In this document: one piece after another, positions 19,816 to 28,117 of the stretch
How positions within the stretch are numbered: position 1 is the first letter of the stretch
Layout of the letters: every line of letters begins with the position of its first letter
Source of the DNA: Pseudomonas sp. stari2
GTDB lineage: Bacteria; Pseudomonadota; Gammaproteobacteria; Pseudomonadales; Pseudomonadaceae
DNA length: 64,000 nt
Assembly: GCF_040760005.1 (NCBI RefSeq)
Contig: NZ_CP099760.1
Coordinates: forward strand, 5,177,501 to 5,241,500
Direction: 5' to 3'
Notes under the pieces: generated by a model
What the model was told of the DNA's origin: nothing
Database searches by the model: none
The model's input: the letters and a program-made list of their open reading frames with translations, nothing else
Made by a program: the position numbers and the translations under genes

Positions 19816-20442
19816 TCAGACCAGGCCATTGCGCTGGGCCAGCTCGATCAGATCTACCAATGAACGCGCATTGAGCTTCAACAGCAACCGTGTCTTGTAG
19901 GTGCTGACGGTCTTGTTACTGAGAAACATGCCATCGGCGATTTCCTTGTTGGTCTTGCCGCGTGCCAACTGCTGCAACACCATCATCTCGCGCCCGGACA
20001 GGCGATCAACCATGTCGGCTTCACTGGCATTGCCCAGGCTGGTGCGTACGGTGTGCAACGCCTGATTCGGAAAATAACTGTACCCGGACAGCACAGCCTT
20101 GATAGCACTGAGCAGTTCGGTCAGATCCTGTTGTTTGCAAACATATCCCGCTGCGCCCGACTGCATGCAGCGCATGGAAAAATGGCCCGGGGCCTGGGAC
20201 GTCAACACCAGTACCTTCAGAGGCATCGCGCTAGTTGTAAGACGCGCAATGACTTCCAGTCCATCCAGTTTCGGTATACCGATATCCAGAATGACAATAT
20301 CGGGCATCTGGTCGCGAGCCAGTTGTAATGCATCCACTCCGTTATCCGTTTCTGCAATGACTTCGTAGCCATGACGTTCCATCAGCATACGCACCGCAAG
20401 ACGAATGACAGGATGATCATCCACGATCAGCACTTTATTCAT
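19816..20442 (-). CDS. NarL/FixJ-family response regulator, RocA1/BvgA-like
   Basis: 208 residues. The receiver domain is at 1-120 (D53 in IVILDIGIPKLDG) and the LuxR-type helix-turn-helix at about 145-205 (LSGREMMVLQQLARGKTNKEIA then NKTVSTYKTRLL). The ATG at 20442 begins MNKVLIVDDHP; the in-frame extension to 20484 adds no conserved residues. Length and sequence resemble BvgA/FimZ/RocA1, which regulate fimbriae and attachment. No sensor kinase is adjacent, so the partner is unknown. Confidence 0.88.
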   Translation of the reverse strand: MNKVLIVDDHPVIRLAVRMLMERHGYEVIAETDNGVDALQLARDQMPDIVILDIGIPKLDGLEVIARLTTSAMPLKVLVLTSQAPGHFSMRCMQSGAAGYVCKQQDLTELLSAIKAVLSGYSYFPNQALHTVRTSLGNASEADMVDRLSGREMMVLQQLARGKTNKEIADGMFLSNKTVSTYKTRLLLKLNARSLVDLIELAQRNGLV

Positions 20443-20836
20443 GGGCAAGTCCAGGTTCGCTGTTCGAATTTTTAGAACCGGCACAATAGCGTAGTCATTT
20501 CACCCATGGCATAGCGAAGTTCCCTTGCAGTGGTAGCGAGAGACGAATCCTACATTCAACAAAGATTAATCCTACAGAAATAACCCATAAGCTTAGAGGC
20601 AAGACTCCTTGCACCAGCGGTCATTCAAGATCAACAGGCCTGCACCCGAGGACACCAGAACAGTAAAACCTGAAAAAGGCGCCTTCAATATGTCAATAGC
20701 CTGAAATAACATATCTATATCCACTCGACAAAATTTAATATAAATACCAAGCACTAAAGCCTTGAATACTTCCAAAACTTCCAACATCTTTAACGATACA
20801 ACATGACGAGAAAGATCATATCCATGAGTAAGGAAC
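20443..20836. other. AT-rich gap between the regulator and an unknown membrane protein gene
   Basis: No gene can be called with confidence. The stretch is clearly more AT-rich than its surroundings, especially 20680-20820. A minus-strand reading frame (20593-20940, 115 codons from TTG) with two hydrophobic stretches runs through it, but has no convincing ribosome binding site and overlaps the next gene. The promoter of the NarL-type regulator should lie at its left end. Confidence 0.5.
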
Positions 20837-21418
20837 ATGTTAAAACTCAACAAGAAAATCAACAACCCCATCAGTGTCATTGCCATATTCGCGTTCATTT
20901 CCGAAACGTCCGCGGCGGTGTCCTTGCCCTTCCTTGACAATGATGAGCGAGAGCTCTACATCTGGTTTCTGATCAGCTTTCCGTTCTATTTGATATTCCT
21001 GTTCTTCATCACCTTGAATTTCAACTACCGATCGCTTTATGCACCCTCGGACTTTGATGATGACAAGAATTTCTTGAAGGCGTTTGAAGACACACCCGAT
21101 TCGAACGGTGAATTATCGAACCAGGAAAATGCCGAAGTACATACCGTAAAGCTACCCAAATCATTGAGCATACTTTGCATCATTGATATTCGCGGAATGA
21201 ACACCGACTCAAAGATAAGCATGCTACTGGAAAAAATCCCACAACCACTCAAACACTCTCTGAGAGTATTCCTCTTTTTAACCGACGGCGTGTCAGATGT
21301 TTTACCGAAGGCAAATATCGCCAAGTCGCTTAAGCAGGGAAAAAAGACCATGGGAATGACGTATTGTATTATTTACGACACTCACTCAATGAACATCACT
21401 GTATTGGGAAAGATTTGA
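20837..21418 (+). CDS. Unknown membrane protein
   Basis: 193 residues. Hydrophobic segments lie at about 11-30 (NPISVIAIFAFISETSAAVS) and 43-61 (WFLISFPFYLIFLFFITLNF), followed by a juxtamembrane NYRSLYAPSDFDDD. A soluble domain of about 100 residues then ends in mixed beta-like sequence. I do not recognise a domain. An in-frame stop lies just upstream, and AAGGA is very close to the ATG, so the start is uncertain. The gene is AT-rich compared with argG and nth on either side, which suggests transfer or relaxed selection. A two-helix anchor with a cytosolic domain suggests an accessory or immunity-type role, but nothing supports a specific function. Confidence 0.55.
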   Translation: MLKLNKKINNPISVIAIFAFISETSAAVSLPFLDNDERELYIWFLISFPFYLIFLFFITLNFNYRSLYAPSDFDDDKNFLKAFEDTPDSNGELSNQENAEVHTVKLPKSLSILCIIDIRGMNTDSKISMLLEKIPQPLKHSLRVFLFLTDGVSDVLPKANIAKSLKQGKKTMGMTYCIIYDTHSMNITVLGKI

Positions 21419-21525
21419 ATAGGGGGCGCAGATACGCGAAGCACATCAATACAATGCACGCAGTACCATGGATGAAGACGGGAACACTGATCGGTCTCGA
21501 TCAGATAAAGGAGGATTTTCAAATG

Positions 21526-21557
21526 TAGAGGCCTTGTCACCGTGACAAGGCCTCTAT
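21526..21557 (-). terminator. Long palindrome after argG
   Basis: A near-perfect inverted repeat of about 14 bp per arm (AGAGGCCTTGTCAC / GTGACAAGGCCTCT) lies 20 bases after the argG stop on the minus strand. The tail ACATTTGAAAA is weak in T, so it may act as a terminator or as a 3'-end stabiliser. Confidence 0.65.
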
Positions 21558-21576
21558 TCACATCAGCCCCAAGGAC

Positions 21577-22794
21577 TCAGAACAACTTGCGGCCTTTGTT
21601 GGCAGCAATGCGCATGCGCAGCGCGTTGAGCTTGATGAAGCCCGCCGCGTCGGCCTGGTTGTAGGCGCCGCCGTCTTCTTCGAAGGTCGCGATGTTGGCG
21701 TCGAACAGCGAGTCGTCGGACTTGCGGCCGGTCACGATTACGTTGCCCTTGTACAGTTTCAGGCGTACGACGCCGTTCACGTTGACCTGGGATGCGTCGA
21801 TCATCTGCTGCAGCATCAGACGCTCCGGGCTCCACCAGTAACCGGTGTAGATCAGGCTGGCGTACTTCGGCATCAACTCGTCTTTCAAGTGAGCGACTTC
21901 GCGATCCAGCGTGATCGATTCAATGGCGCGGTGAGCACGCAGCATGATGGTGCCGCCCGGGGTTTCGTAGCAGCCACGGGACTTCATGCCGACGTAACGG
22001 TTTTCAACGATGTCGAGACGGCCGATACCGTGTTGACCACCGATCTTGTTCAGGGTCGCCAGTACGGTGGCCGGGGTCATTTCGACGCCGTCCAGCGCGA
22101 CGATGTCGCCGTTGCGGTAGGTCAGTTCCAGGTATTGCGGGGTGTCGGGAGCCTTCTCCGGGGAGACGGTCCAGCGCCACATGTCTTCTTCGTGCTCGGT
22201 CCAGGTATCTTCCAGCACGCCGCCTTCATAAGAGATGTGCAGCAGGTTGGCGTCCATCGAGTACGGGGACTTCTTCTTGCCGTGACGCTCGATCGGGATC
22301 GCGTGCTTCTCGGCGTAATCCATCAGCTTCTCGCGGGACAGCAGGTCCCACTCGCGCCAAGGGGCGATCACTTTCACGCCTGGCTTGAGCGCGTAGGCAC
22401 CCAGTTCGAAACGCACCTGATCGTTGCCCTTGCCGGTCGCGCCGTGGGAAATGGCGTCGGCGCCGGTTTCGTTGGCGATTTCGATCAGACGCTTGGCGAT
22501 CAGCGGACGCGCGATGGAAGTACCCAGCAGGTACTCGCCTTCGTAAACGGTGTTGGCGCGGAACATCGGGAACACGAAGTCACGCACGAATTCTTCGCGC
22601 AGGTCGTCGATGTAGATTTCTTTGACGCCCATGGCCTGCGCCTTGGCGCGAGCCGGCTCGACCTCTTCGCCCTGACCCAGGTCAGCAGTGAAGGTCACTA
22701 CTTCACAGTTATAAGTATCCTGCAGCCACTTGAGGATCACCGAAGTGTCCAGGCCGCCGGAATACGCCAGAACGACCTTGTTTACGTCCGCCAT
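21577..22794 (-). CDS. argG: Argininosuccinate synthase
   Basis: 405 residues, normal length. The N-terminal ATP-pyrophosphatase loop is [18 protein letters not shown], followed by [15 protein letters not shown] and the citrulline/aspartate-binding regions ([21 protein letters not shown] quoted only as its position near residues 174-194). It joins citrulline and aspartate in arginine biosynthesis, the step after ArgF, which is encoded at 31038. It lies downstream of motY on the same strand, separated by 129 bases. Confidence 0.98.
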   Translation of the reverse strand: MADVNKVVLAYSGGLDTSVILKWLQDTYNCEVVTFTADLGQGEEVEPARAKAQAMGVKEIYIDDLREEFVRDFVFPMFRANTVYEGEYLLGTSIARPLIAKRLIEIANETGADAISHGATGKGNDQVRFELGAYALKPGVKVIAPWREWDLLSREKLMDYAEKHAIPIERHGKKKSPYSMDANLLHISYEGGVLEDTWTEHEEDMWRWTVSPEKAPDTPQYLELTYRNGDIVALDGVEMTPATVLATLNKIGGQHGIGRLDIVENRYVGMKSRGCYETPGGTIMLRAHRAIESITLDREVAHLKDELMPKYASLIYTGYWWSPERLMLQQMIDASQVNVNGVVRLKLYKGNVIVTGRKSDDSLFDANIATFEEDGGAYNQADAAGFIKLNALRMRIAANKGRKLF

Positions 22795-22923
22795 GCCATC
22801 ACTCCACGGGGTTCTACGGAAAGCCGAGGAGTCTAACGCTCAAACGCGATAATTTACAGAGGCGCGACAGCTTAAGACGACAAAGCGACAGAATCTGTCG
22901 AGAGCGCGACGATGACCGACAGG

Positions 22924-23832
22924 TCAGGAAGTCGCCGCAGCGTTGGCAGGTGCGCTGGCTTGAGGTGCTGGAGCGGTAACCGGTGTCACCCGGGCCAGCT
23001 TCACGCTGACCCGCCGGTTTTTTGCCCGGTTGGCGGCGTTGGTGTTCGGTACCAGCGGGTATTGCTCACCGTGGAAACGCACGGTGATCTGCGATTCGGC
23101 GATGCCGTTGGCCTTGAAGAAATCGACCACTGCCAGCGCGCGACGGCGTGACAACTCACGATTGGTCAGTCGATTGCCGCTGTTGTCGGAATAGCCATCG
23201 AGCTCAATGTGATTGACCGTCGGATCGGCCTTCATGAACTCGAGCATCACTTGCAGTTTGGCTTTCGCGGCGGCGTCCAGATCGGTGCCTTCGCCCGGAA
23301 AGCCGACCTGGGAGTTTTTGACCTGATCGAAATTCTGCGGGAGCAGTTTCGCCACGCAGGTCTGGTAGTCGTTGAACGCTTTGCTGAACTTGACCGGCAG
23401 CAGACGCACTTCAGAGACCCTTCCATCACCGGAGGCACGTCGCACCACCGGGCTGCGACCTTCCAGCAAACCGCTGATCAACCCGCCGGCCTGCGACTGC
23501 GAACTGTTGAACAGCACGTTGCCGGTACCGATCCTGACGCTGCCCAGATTGATGTCATTGCGTCCCGGCTGCCAAGGCGCTGCCGCCGCCAGCAAGGTTG
23601 CCGAACCACCGCCAAGCATCGCGTTGTAGGCGTTCAGGCGAAAAATCGCCTGCTCGCCGGCCTTGCGCACGAACTGGCCCGAGCCGAAATCGGTGATCGG
23701 TTGCGTCAGGCGGCATTCGAACTTGTCGCCTTCGACCGTCCACTCAATGTTCTCCAGACGGGTCTGGTAGGTCAGTGCCATCGCGGGAAGACTGGCAAAC
23801 ACACTGAGCAAGGCTAAATAACGCTGGCGCAC
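22924..23832 (-). CDS. motY: MotY-like flagellar stator accessory protein (OmpA family)
   Basis: About 302 residues from a GTG at 23832, chosen because GGAG lies six bases upstream; the ATG at 23844 sits on that ribosome binding site. A signal peptide at about 1-20 (YLALLSVFASLPAMA) is followed by an N-terminal MotY domain (about 21-155). The C-terminal OmpA-like peptidoglycan-binding domain has IELDGYSDNSGNRLTNRELS and RRRALAVVDFFK. The extreme C-terminus is a Pro/Ala tail. MotY forms the T-ring that recruits stators to the flagellar motor. Its position between argG and pyrC matches P. aeruginosa. Confidence 0.9.
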   Translation of the reverse strand: MRQRYLALLSVFASLPAMALTYQTRLENIEWTVEGDKFECRLTQPITDFGSGQFVRKAGEQAIFRLNAYNAMLGGGSATLLAAAAPWQPGRNDINLGSVRIGTGNVLFNSSQSQAGGLISGLLEGRSPVVRRASGDGRVSEVRLLPVKFSKAFNDYQTCVAKLLPQNFDQVKNSQVGFPGEGTDLDAAAKAKLQVMLEFMKADPTVNHIELDGYSDNSGNRLTNRELSRRRALAVVDFFKANGIAESQITVRFHGEQYPLVPNTNAANRAKNRRVSVKLARVTPVTAPAPQASAPANAAATS

Positions 23833-23992
23833 GGGAGGCTCCATTGGCTTCTACAACAAAAAAGACCGATACATACATGTTTACGGCATACCTATGGGAT
23901 ATCGGACGCTCGTCGCAAAACTTGATAGCGAGTGCCTGCAAGAGTCTTTTCCGGTAGCATTCGCCTCAGTTTGACCCGCCTGGAATTCCCTC

Positions 23993-25039
23993 ATGTCCGA
24001 CCGCCTGACCCTGCTGCGTCCCGACGACTGGCACATTCATCTTCGCGATGGTGCCGTGTTGACCAATACCGTTGCAGATGTTGCGCGCACCTTTGGTCGC
24101 GCCATCATCATGCCTAACCTGGTACCTCCGGTGCGCAACGCCGCTGAAGCCGACGGCTATCGCCAGCGGATTCTCGCTGCCCGCCCGGCCGGCAGTCGTT
24201 TCGAGCCGTTGATGGTGCTCTACCTCACCGACCGTACCCAGCCCGAAGAAATTCGTGAAGCCAAGGCCAGCGGTTTTGTTCACGCGGCCAAGTTGTATCC
24301 GGCCGGCGCCACCACCAACTCCGATTCCGGGGTCACCAGTATCGACAAGATCTTCCCGGCGCTGGAAGCCATGGCCGAAGTCGGCATGCCGCTGTTGATC
24401 CACGGTGAAGTCACCCGTGGCGACGTCGACGTGTTCGACCGCGAAAAAATCTTCATCGACGAGCACATGCGCCGCGTAGTCGAGCGTTTCCCGACGCTCA
24501 AGGTCGTGTTCGAACACATCACCACCGGCGATGCCGTGCAGTTCGTCAACGAGGCTTCGGCCAACGTCGGCGCGACCATCACCGCGCATCACCTGCTGTA
24601 CAACCGCAACCACATGCTGGTGGGCGGGATCCGGCCGCATTTCTACTGCCTGCCGATCCTCAAGCGTAATACCCATCAGGAAGCTCTGCTCGACGCCGCC
24701 ACCAGCGGCAGCGCGAAGTTCTTCCTTGGCACCGACTCGGCGCCGCACGCCCAGCACGCCAAGGAGGCCGCCTGCGGCTGCGCCGGCTGCTACACCGCGT
24801 ACGCTGCCATCGAGCTGTATGCCGAAGCCTTCGAGCAACGTAATGCGCTGGACAAGCTCGAAGCGTTCGCCAGCCTCAACGGCCCGCGCTTCTACGGTCT
24901 GCCGGTCAACACTGACCGTATCACCCTGGTTCGTGAAGAATGGACCGCCCCGACCAGCCTGCCCTTCGGCGAGCTGAACGTTATCCCGCTGCGCGCCGGT
25001 GAAAAACTGCGCTGGCGCCTGCTGGAGGAACACGCGTGA
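23993..25039 (+). CDS. pyrC: Dihydroorotase
   Basis: 348 residues, class II dihydroorotase of the E. coli PyrC type. Metal ligands are in [11 protein letters not shown], the carboxylated lysine in [17 protein letters not shown], histidines in LIHGEV and FEHITTGDA, and the aspartate in [10 protein letters not shown]. It converts carbamoyl-aspartate to dihydroorotate in pyrimidine synthesis. It is divergent from motY and overlaps the rnt start by four bases. Confidence 0.97.
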   Translation: MSDRLTLLRPDDWHIHLRDGAVLTNTVADVARTFGRAIIMPNLVPPVRNAAEADGYRQRILAARPAGSRFEPLMVLYLTDRTQPEEIREAKASGFVHAAKLYPAGATTNSDSGVTSIDKIFPALEAMAEVGMPLLIHGEVTRGDVDVFDREKIFIDEHMRRVVERFPTLKVVFEHITTGDAVQFVNEASANVGATITAHHLLYNRNHMLVGGIRPHFYCLPILKRNTHQEALLDAATSGSAKFFLGTDSAPHAQHAKEAACGCAGCYTAYAAIELYAEAFEQRNALDKLEAFASLNGPRFYGLPVNTDRITLVREEWTAPTSLPFGELNVIPLRAGEKLRWRLLEEHA

Positions 25040-25710
25040 GTGAAGACCATTTCGACGACGAACTGGAAGGTCAAGGTGGCGGCGGTTCGCGCCATCCGAT
25101 GGCAGCACGCTTTCGCGGCTACCTGCCGGTTGTCGTCGACGTAGAGACCGGTGGCTTCAACTCGGCTACCGACGCCTTGCTGGAGATTGCCGCGACCACC
25201 ATCGCCATGGATGAAAAGGGTTTCGTGTACCCGGATCACACCTATTTCTTCCGTGTCGAGCCGTTCGAAGGCGCCAACATCGAAGCAGCCGCTCTGGAGT
25301 TCACCGGGATCAAGCTCGATCACCCGTTGCGCATGGCGGTCAGCGAAGAGACGGCCCTGACCGACATCTTCCGTGGCGTACGCAAGGCCTTGAAGGCAAA
25401 CGGTTGTAAGCGGGCGATTCTGGTCGGTCACAACAGCAGCTTCGACCTGGGCTTCCTCAACGCCGCCGTTGCGCGGCTGGACATGAAGCGCAACCCGTTT
25501 CACCCGTTCTCCAGCTTCGACACCGCGACCCTCGCCGGTCTGGCTTACGGTCAGACCGTGCTGGCCAAGGCTTGTCAGGCAGCCGACATCGATTTCGATG
25601 GCCGTGAAGCGCACTCCGCGCGTTACGACACCGAAAAGACCGCCGAGCTGTTCTGCGGCATCGTCAACCGCTGGAAACAGATGGGTGGCTGGGAAGACTT
25701 CGACGACTGA
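25036..25710 (+). CDS. rnt: Ribonuclease T
   Basis: 224 residues with a DEDDh exonuclease fold. Exo I is [20 protein letters not shown], Exo II is [15 protein letters not shown], and Exo III carries the catalytic histidine and aspartate in [15 protein letters not shown]. It trims tRNA and small stable RNA 3' ends. It is translationally coupled to pyrC through an overlapping start and followed by a terminator. Confidence 0.97.
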   Translation: MSEDHFDDELEGQGGGGSRHPMAARFRGYLPVVVDVETGGFNSATDALLEIAATTIAMDEKGFVYPDHTYFFRVEPFEGANIEAAALEFTGIKLDHPLRMAVSEETALTDIFRGVRKALKANGCKRAILVGHNSSFDLGFLNAAVARLDMKRNPFHPFSSFDTATLAGLAYGQTVLAKACQAADIDFDGREAHSARYDTEKTAELFCGIVNRWKQMGGWEDFDD

Positions 25711-25735
25711 TGGTCGTCGGGTTAAACCCCGCGCA

Positions 25736-25768
25736 TGAAAAAACCGGCTCAAGAGCCGGTTTTTTGTA
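25736..25768. terminator. Bidirectional terminator, rnt / peroxiredoxin gene
   Basis: A stem of about 13 bp (AAAAAACCGGCTC / GAGCCGGTTTTTT) has an A-tract on one side and a T-tract on the other, between convergent genes. Confidence 0.92.
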
Positions 25769-25783
25769 CCTCGACGTTGCGCC

Positions 25784-26386
25784 TTACAGGGCAGCAGCGT
25801 TCTCGGTCAGGTATGCCGCAACGCCTTCTGGCGAAGCGTTCATGCCTTTGTCGCCTTTTTTCCAGTTGGCAGGGCAGACTTCGCCGTGCTCTTCGTGGAA
25901 TTGCAGAGCGTCGACCAGACGGATCAGCTCTTCCATGTTACGGCCCAGCGGCAGGTCGTTGATGATCTGCGAGCGGACAACGCCCTTGTCGTCGATCAGG
26001 AACGCGCCACGGAAAGCCACGCCGCCTTCGGATTCAACGTCGTAGGCCTTGGCGATTTCGTGCTTCATGTCGGCAGCCATGGTGTATTTCACCTGGCCGA
26101 TGCCGCCATTGTTGACCGGGGTGTTGCGCCACGCGTTGTGGGTGAAGTGCGAGTCAATCGACACAGCGACCACTTCTACGTTGCGCGCCTTGAAGTCAGC
26201 CATGCGGTTGTCCAGAGCGATCAGCTCGGACGGGCAGACGAAGGTGAAGTCCAGCGGGTAGAAGAACACCAGGCCGTATTTGCCTTTGATGGCCGAGGAC
26301 AGGGTGAAGCTGTCAACGATCTCGCCATTGCCGAGTACGGCCGGGACGGTGAAGTCAGGGGCTTGTTTGCCTACGAGTACGCTCAT
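25784..26386 (-). CDS. 2-Cys peroxiredoxin (AhpC/TSA family)
   Basis: 200 residues. The peroxidatic cysteine is in DFTFVCPSE (about C50) and the resolving cysteine in HGEVCPANWK near the C-terminus, typical 2-Cys Prx. It ends in a YL-containing segment (AAYLTENAAAL) instead of the longer eukaryotic YF tail. It reduces H2O2 and organic peroxides using thioredoxin or AhpF-like donors. It stands between rnt and the bfd-bfr iron-storage genes, as in P. aeruginosa (PA3529), and could be co-regulated with iron or oxidative stress; no operator is evident. Confidence 0.95.
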   Translation of the reverse strand: MSVLVGKQAPDFTVPAVLGNGEIVDSFTLSSAIKGKYGLVFFYPLDFTFVCPSELIALDNRMADFKARNVEVVAVSIDSHFTHNAWRNTPVNNGGIGQVKYTMAADMKHEIAKAYDVESEGGVAFRGAFLIDDKGVVRSQIINDLPLGRNMEELIRLVDALQFHEEHGEVCPANWKKGDKGMNASPEGVAAYLTENAAAL

Positions 26387-26611
26387 TGATATCTCCTGGT
26401 GTAGAAACTTGAAGTTCAGGGTTCGCGCCAGCCTGCCACCCTCAGGCGACAGCCCTGTGACATGAACCCCCTTCGCAAGGGCCGACCATCATACACTGCG
26501 TTTTTGGACTGTCCTTAACGGTTTTTCGCGAAATCCCGGGTGGCATTCAGCCATGCACCACCGTTCGTCAGTCACAGCCGCTGGCGATGAAAACCGTTGG
26601 GAAAGCACTTT

Positions 26612-26630
26612 GACAATCATTCTCGTTAAC
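26612..26630 (+). promoter_or_regulatory. Candidate Fur box upstream of bfd
   Basis: GACAATCATTCTCGTTAAC matches about 13 of 19 positions of the Fur consensus and lies 48 bases before the bfd ATG. Iron-repressed expression of bfd is well known in Pseudomonas: Bfd is needed to release stored iron when iron is scarce. Confidence 0.65.
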
Positions 26631-26677
26631 ATTAAGATCCATCGCAATTGAGCCACAACCAGCGACGGTTCTCACTT

Positions 26678-26896
26678 ATGTATGTTTGCCTCTGCACTGG
26701 CGTCACCGACGGACAGATCCGCGAAGCGATCTATGAAGGTTGCTGCAGCTATAAAGAAGTCCGTCAGGCCACCGGCGTAGCCAGCCAATGCGGAAAATGT
26801 GCCTGCCTTGCAAAGGAAGTGGTACGTGAAACCCTGACCAAGCTGCAAACCGCCCAGGCCGCGATCCCCTACCCTGTAGAATTTACTGCAGCGTAA
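26678..26896 (+). CDS. bfd: Bacterioferritin-associated ferredoxin
   Basis: 72 residues with a Bfd [2Fe-2S] fold. The ligands C4 and C6 (MYVCLCTGVTD) and C38 and C41 (SQCGKCACLAK) follow the expected pattern. It binds bacterioferritin and passes electrons to reduce and mobilise core iron. The start at 26678 fits the family N-terminus; the longer frame adds ten unrelated residues. It is followed by a terminator and the bacterioferritin gene, and preceded by a Fur-like site. Confidence 0.96.
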   Translation: MYVCLCTGVTDGQIREAIYEGCCSYKEVRQATGVASQCGKCACLAKEVVRETLTKLQTAQAAIPYPVEFTAA

Positions 26897-26911
26897 TTGC
26901 ACCCAATTCGA

Positions 26912-26941
26912 AGAACCGGACTAATGTCCGGTTTTTTTATG
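26912..26941 (+). terminator. bfd terminator
   Basis: An 8-bp stem (AACCGGAC / GTCCGGTT, loop TAAT) is followed by a run of seven or more T. It separates bfd from bfr, which must therefore have its own promoter in the AT-rich 27.0 kb gap. Confidence 0.9.
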
Positions 26942-27026
26942 CCTGAAAATCAATTGCTTAGCGACTAGACGCGGAACACAAACATTCTTATTCCGATTAA
27001 TTTTCATATATTATTCAATAACTTAG

Positions 27027-27056
27027 GTTTGACACTTATAAATACCAAAGTCAAAC
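27027..27056. promoter_or_regulatory. Inverted repeat in the bfr promoter/leader
   Basis: GTTTGAC (27027-27033) and GTCAAAC (27050-27056) form a perfect 7-bp inverted repeat around an AT-rich centre, 40-70 bases before the bfr ATG. The left arm holds a TTGACA-like -35 and the centre a TATAAAT that could be a -10, so the repeat could be an operator over the promoter. The regulator is not known. Confidence 0.4.
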
Positions 27057-27095
27057 TCCGCCTTATATACCGCTACTTAGGGCAGGACTCCCATC

Positions 27096-27572
27096 ATGAA
27101 AGGCGACGTAACAGTCATCCAGCATCTCAACAAGATCCTTGCCAATGAGCTGGTCGCGATCAATCAGTACTTCCTGCATGCGCGCATGTATGAAGATTGG
27201 GGCCTGAACAAGCTCGGCAAACACGAGTACCACGAATCCATCGACGAGATGAAGCACGCGGACAAGCTGATCAAGCGCATTTTGTTCCTCGAAGGCCTGC
27301 CGAACGTGCAGGATCTGGGCAAGCTGCACATTGGCGAGCACACCAAGGAAATGCTGGAGTGCGATCTGCGTATCGAGAAGACCGGCCACGCCGATCTGAA
27401 GGCTGCCATCGCTCACTGCGAATCCGTTGGCGACTTCGGCAGCCGCGAACTGCTTGAAGACATTCTCGAATCCGAAGAAGAACACATCGACTGGCTGGAA
27501 ACCCAACTCGGTCTGATCGATAAAGTCGGTCTTGAAAACTATCTGCAATCGCAGATGGGCGAAGACGAGTAA
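27096..27572 (+). CDS. bfr: Bacterioferritin (BfrB-type)
   Basis: 158 residues. Ferroxidase-centre residues are at expected positions (E18 in [11 protein letters not shown]51 and H54 in [10 protein letters not shown]94, E127 and H130 in [11 protein letters not shown]). The heme-binding methionine M52 is present, so it forms a heme-bearing 24-mer. It stores iron as a mineral core, working with Bfd encoded upstream. A terminator follows. Confidence 0.97.
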   Translation: MKGDVTVIQHLNKILANELVAINQYFLHARMYEDWGLNKLGKHEYHESIDEMKHADKLIKRILFLEGLPNVQDLGKLHIGEHTKEMLECDLRIEKTGHADLKAAIAHCESVGDFGSRELLEDILESEEEHIDWLETQLGLIDKVGLENYLQSQMGEDE

Positions 27573-27596
27573 TCAGCAAGCGCTAAACTCGAGACA

Positions 27597-27637
27597 CTAA
27601 AAAGCCCCGCCCTCTTTCGAGAGGCGGGGCTTTTTAT
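27597..27637. terminator. Bidirectional terminator, bfr / grxD
   Basis: A stem of about 11 bp (AAAGCCCCGCC at 27601-27611, GGCGGGGCTTT at 27623-27633) has A-tract and T-tract flanks between convergent genes. Confidence 0.9.
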
Positions 27638-27638
27638 T

Positions 27639-27669
27639 GCCCGGATTTCAGACTTGCTGAAATCCGGGC
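27639..27669. repeat. Second perfect hairpin beside the bfr/grxD terminator
   Basis: GCCCGGATTTCAG (27639-27651) and CTGAAATCCGGGC (27657-27669) form a perfect 13-bp stem with a five-base loop, ten bases after the grxD stop. Neither side has a T-tract, so it is not a standard terminator. It may stabilise the grxD 3' end. Confidence 0.6.
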
Positions 27670-27678
27670 AGAAACCAA

Positions 27679-28020
27679 TCAGGCTTCGGACTTGGCCGCA
27701 GCAGCCTTGGCGGATGCTTCCTTGACCAGAGTCTGCAGCTCACCGTTGGCGAACATTTCAGCCATGATGTCGCTGCCGCCGACCAGTTCACCGGCTACCC
27801 ACAACTGCGGGAAAGTCGGCCAGTTGGCGTACTTCGGCAGGTTGGCACGGATTTCCGGGTTCTGCAGGATGTCGACGTAGGCGAACTTCTCGCCACAGCC
27901 CATCACAGCCTGCGCAGCTTTCGCGGAGAAGCCACACTGCGGGGCATTCGGCGAGCCTTTCATGTAAAGCAGAATGGTGTTGTTGGCAATCTGCTCTTTA
28001 ATCGTTTCGATGATATCCAT
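27679..28020 (-). CDS. grxD: Monothiol glutaredoxin, Grx4 family
   Basis: 113 residues. The active site is CGFS (C29 in SPNAPQCGFSAKAAQ), with TFPQLWVAGELVGGSDIMAE as the glutathione-binding region and an Ala/Lys-rich tail. Such proteins bridge [2Fe-2S] clusters with BolA and deliver them. The ATG at 28020 begins MDIIETIKEQ; the frame upstream adds ten unrelated residues. Confidence 0.96.
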   Translation of the reverse strand: MDIIETIKEQIANNTILLYMKGSPNAPQCGFSAKAAQAVMGCGEKFAYVDILQNPEIRANLPKYANWPTFPQLWVAGELVGGSDIMAEMFANGELQTLVKEASAKAAAAKSEA

Positions 28021-28117
28021 GGAGCACCTCGGCTGAACTTTCCGACTCATGGGTCGGCACGGTGGCGCATTGTAACGGAATCCCGAGCGCCCTGCTCGGT
28101 CTCCCCGACAGACTTCC

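Noticed and set aside
20593..20940. Minus-strand 115-codon frame with hydrophobic stretches
   Set aside because: TTG start, no convincing ribosome binding site, and overlap with the better supported gene at 20837. Kept only as part of the AT-rich region finding.
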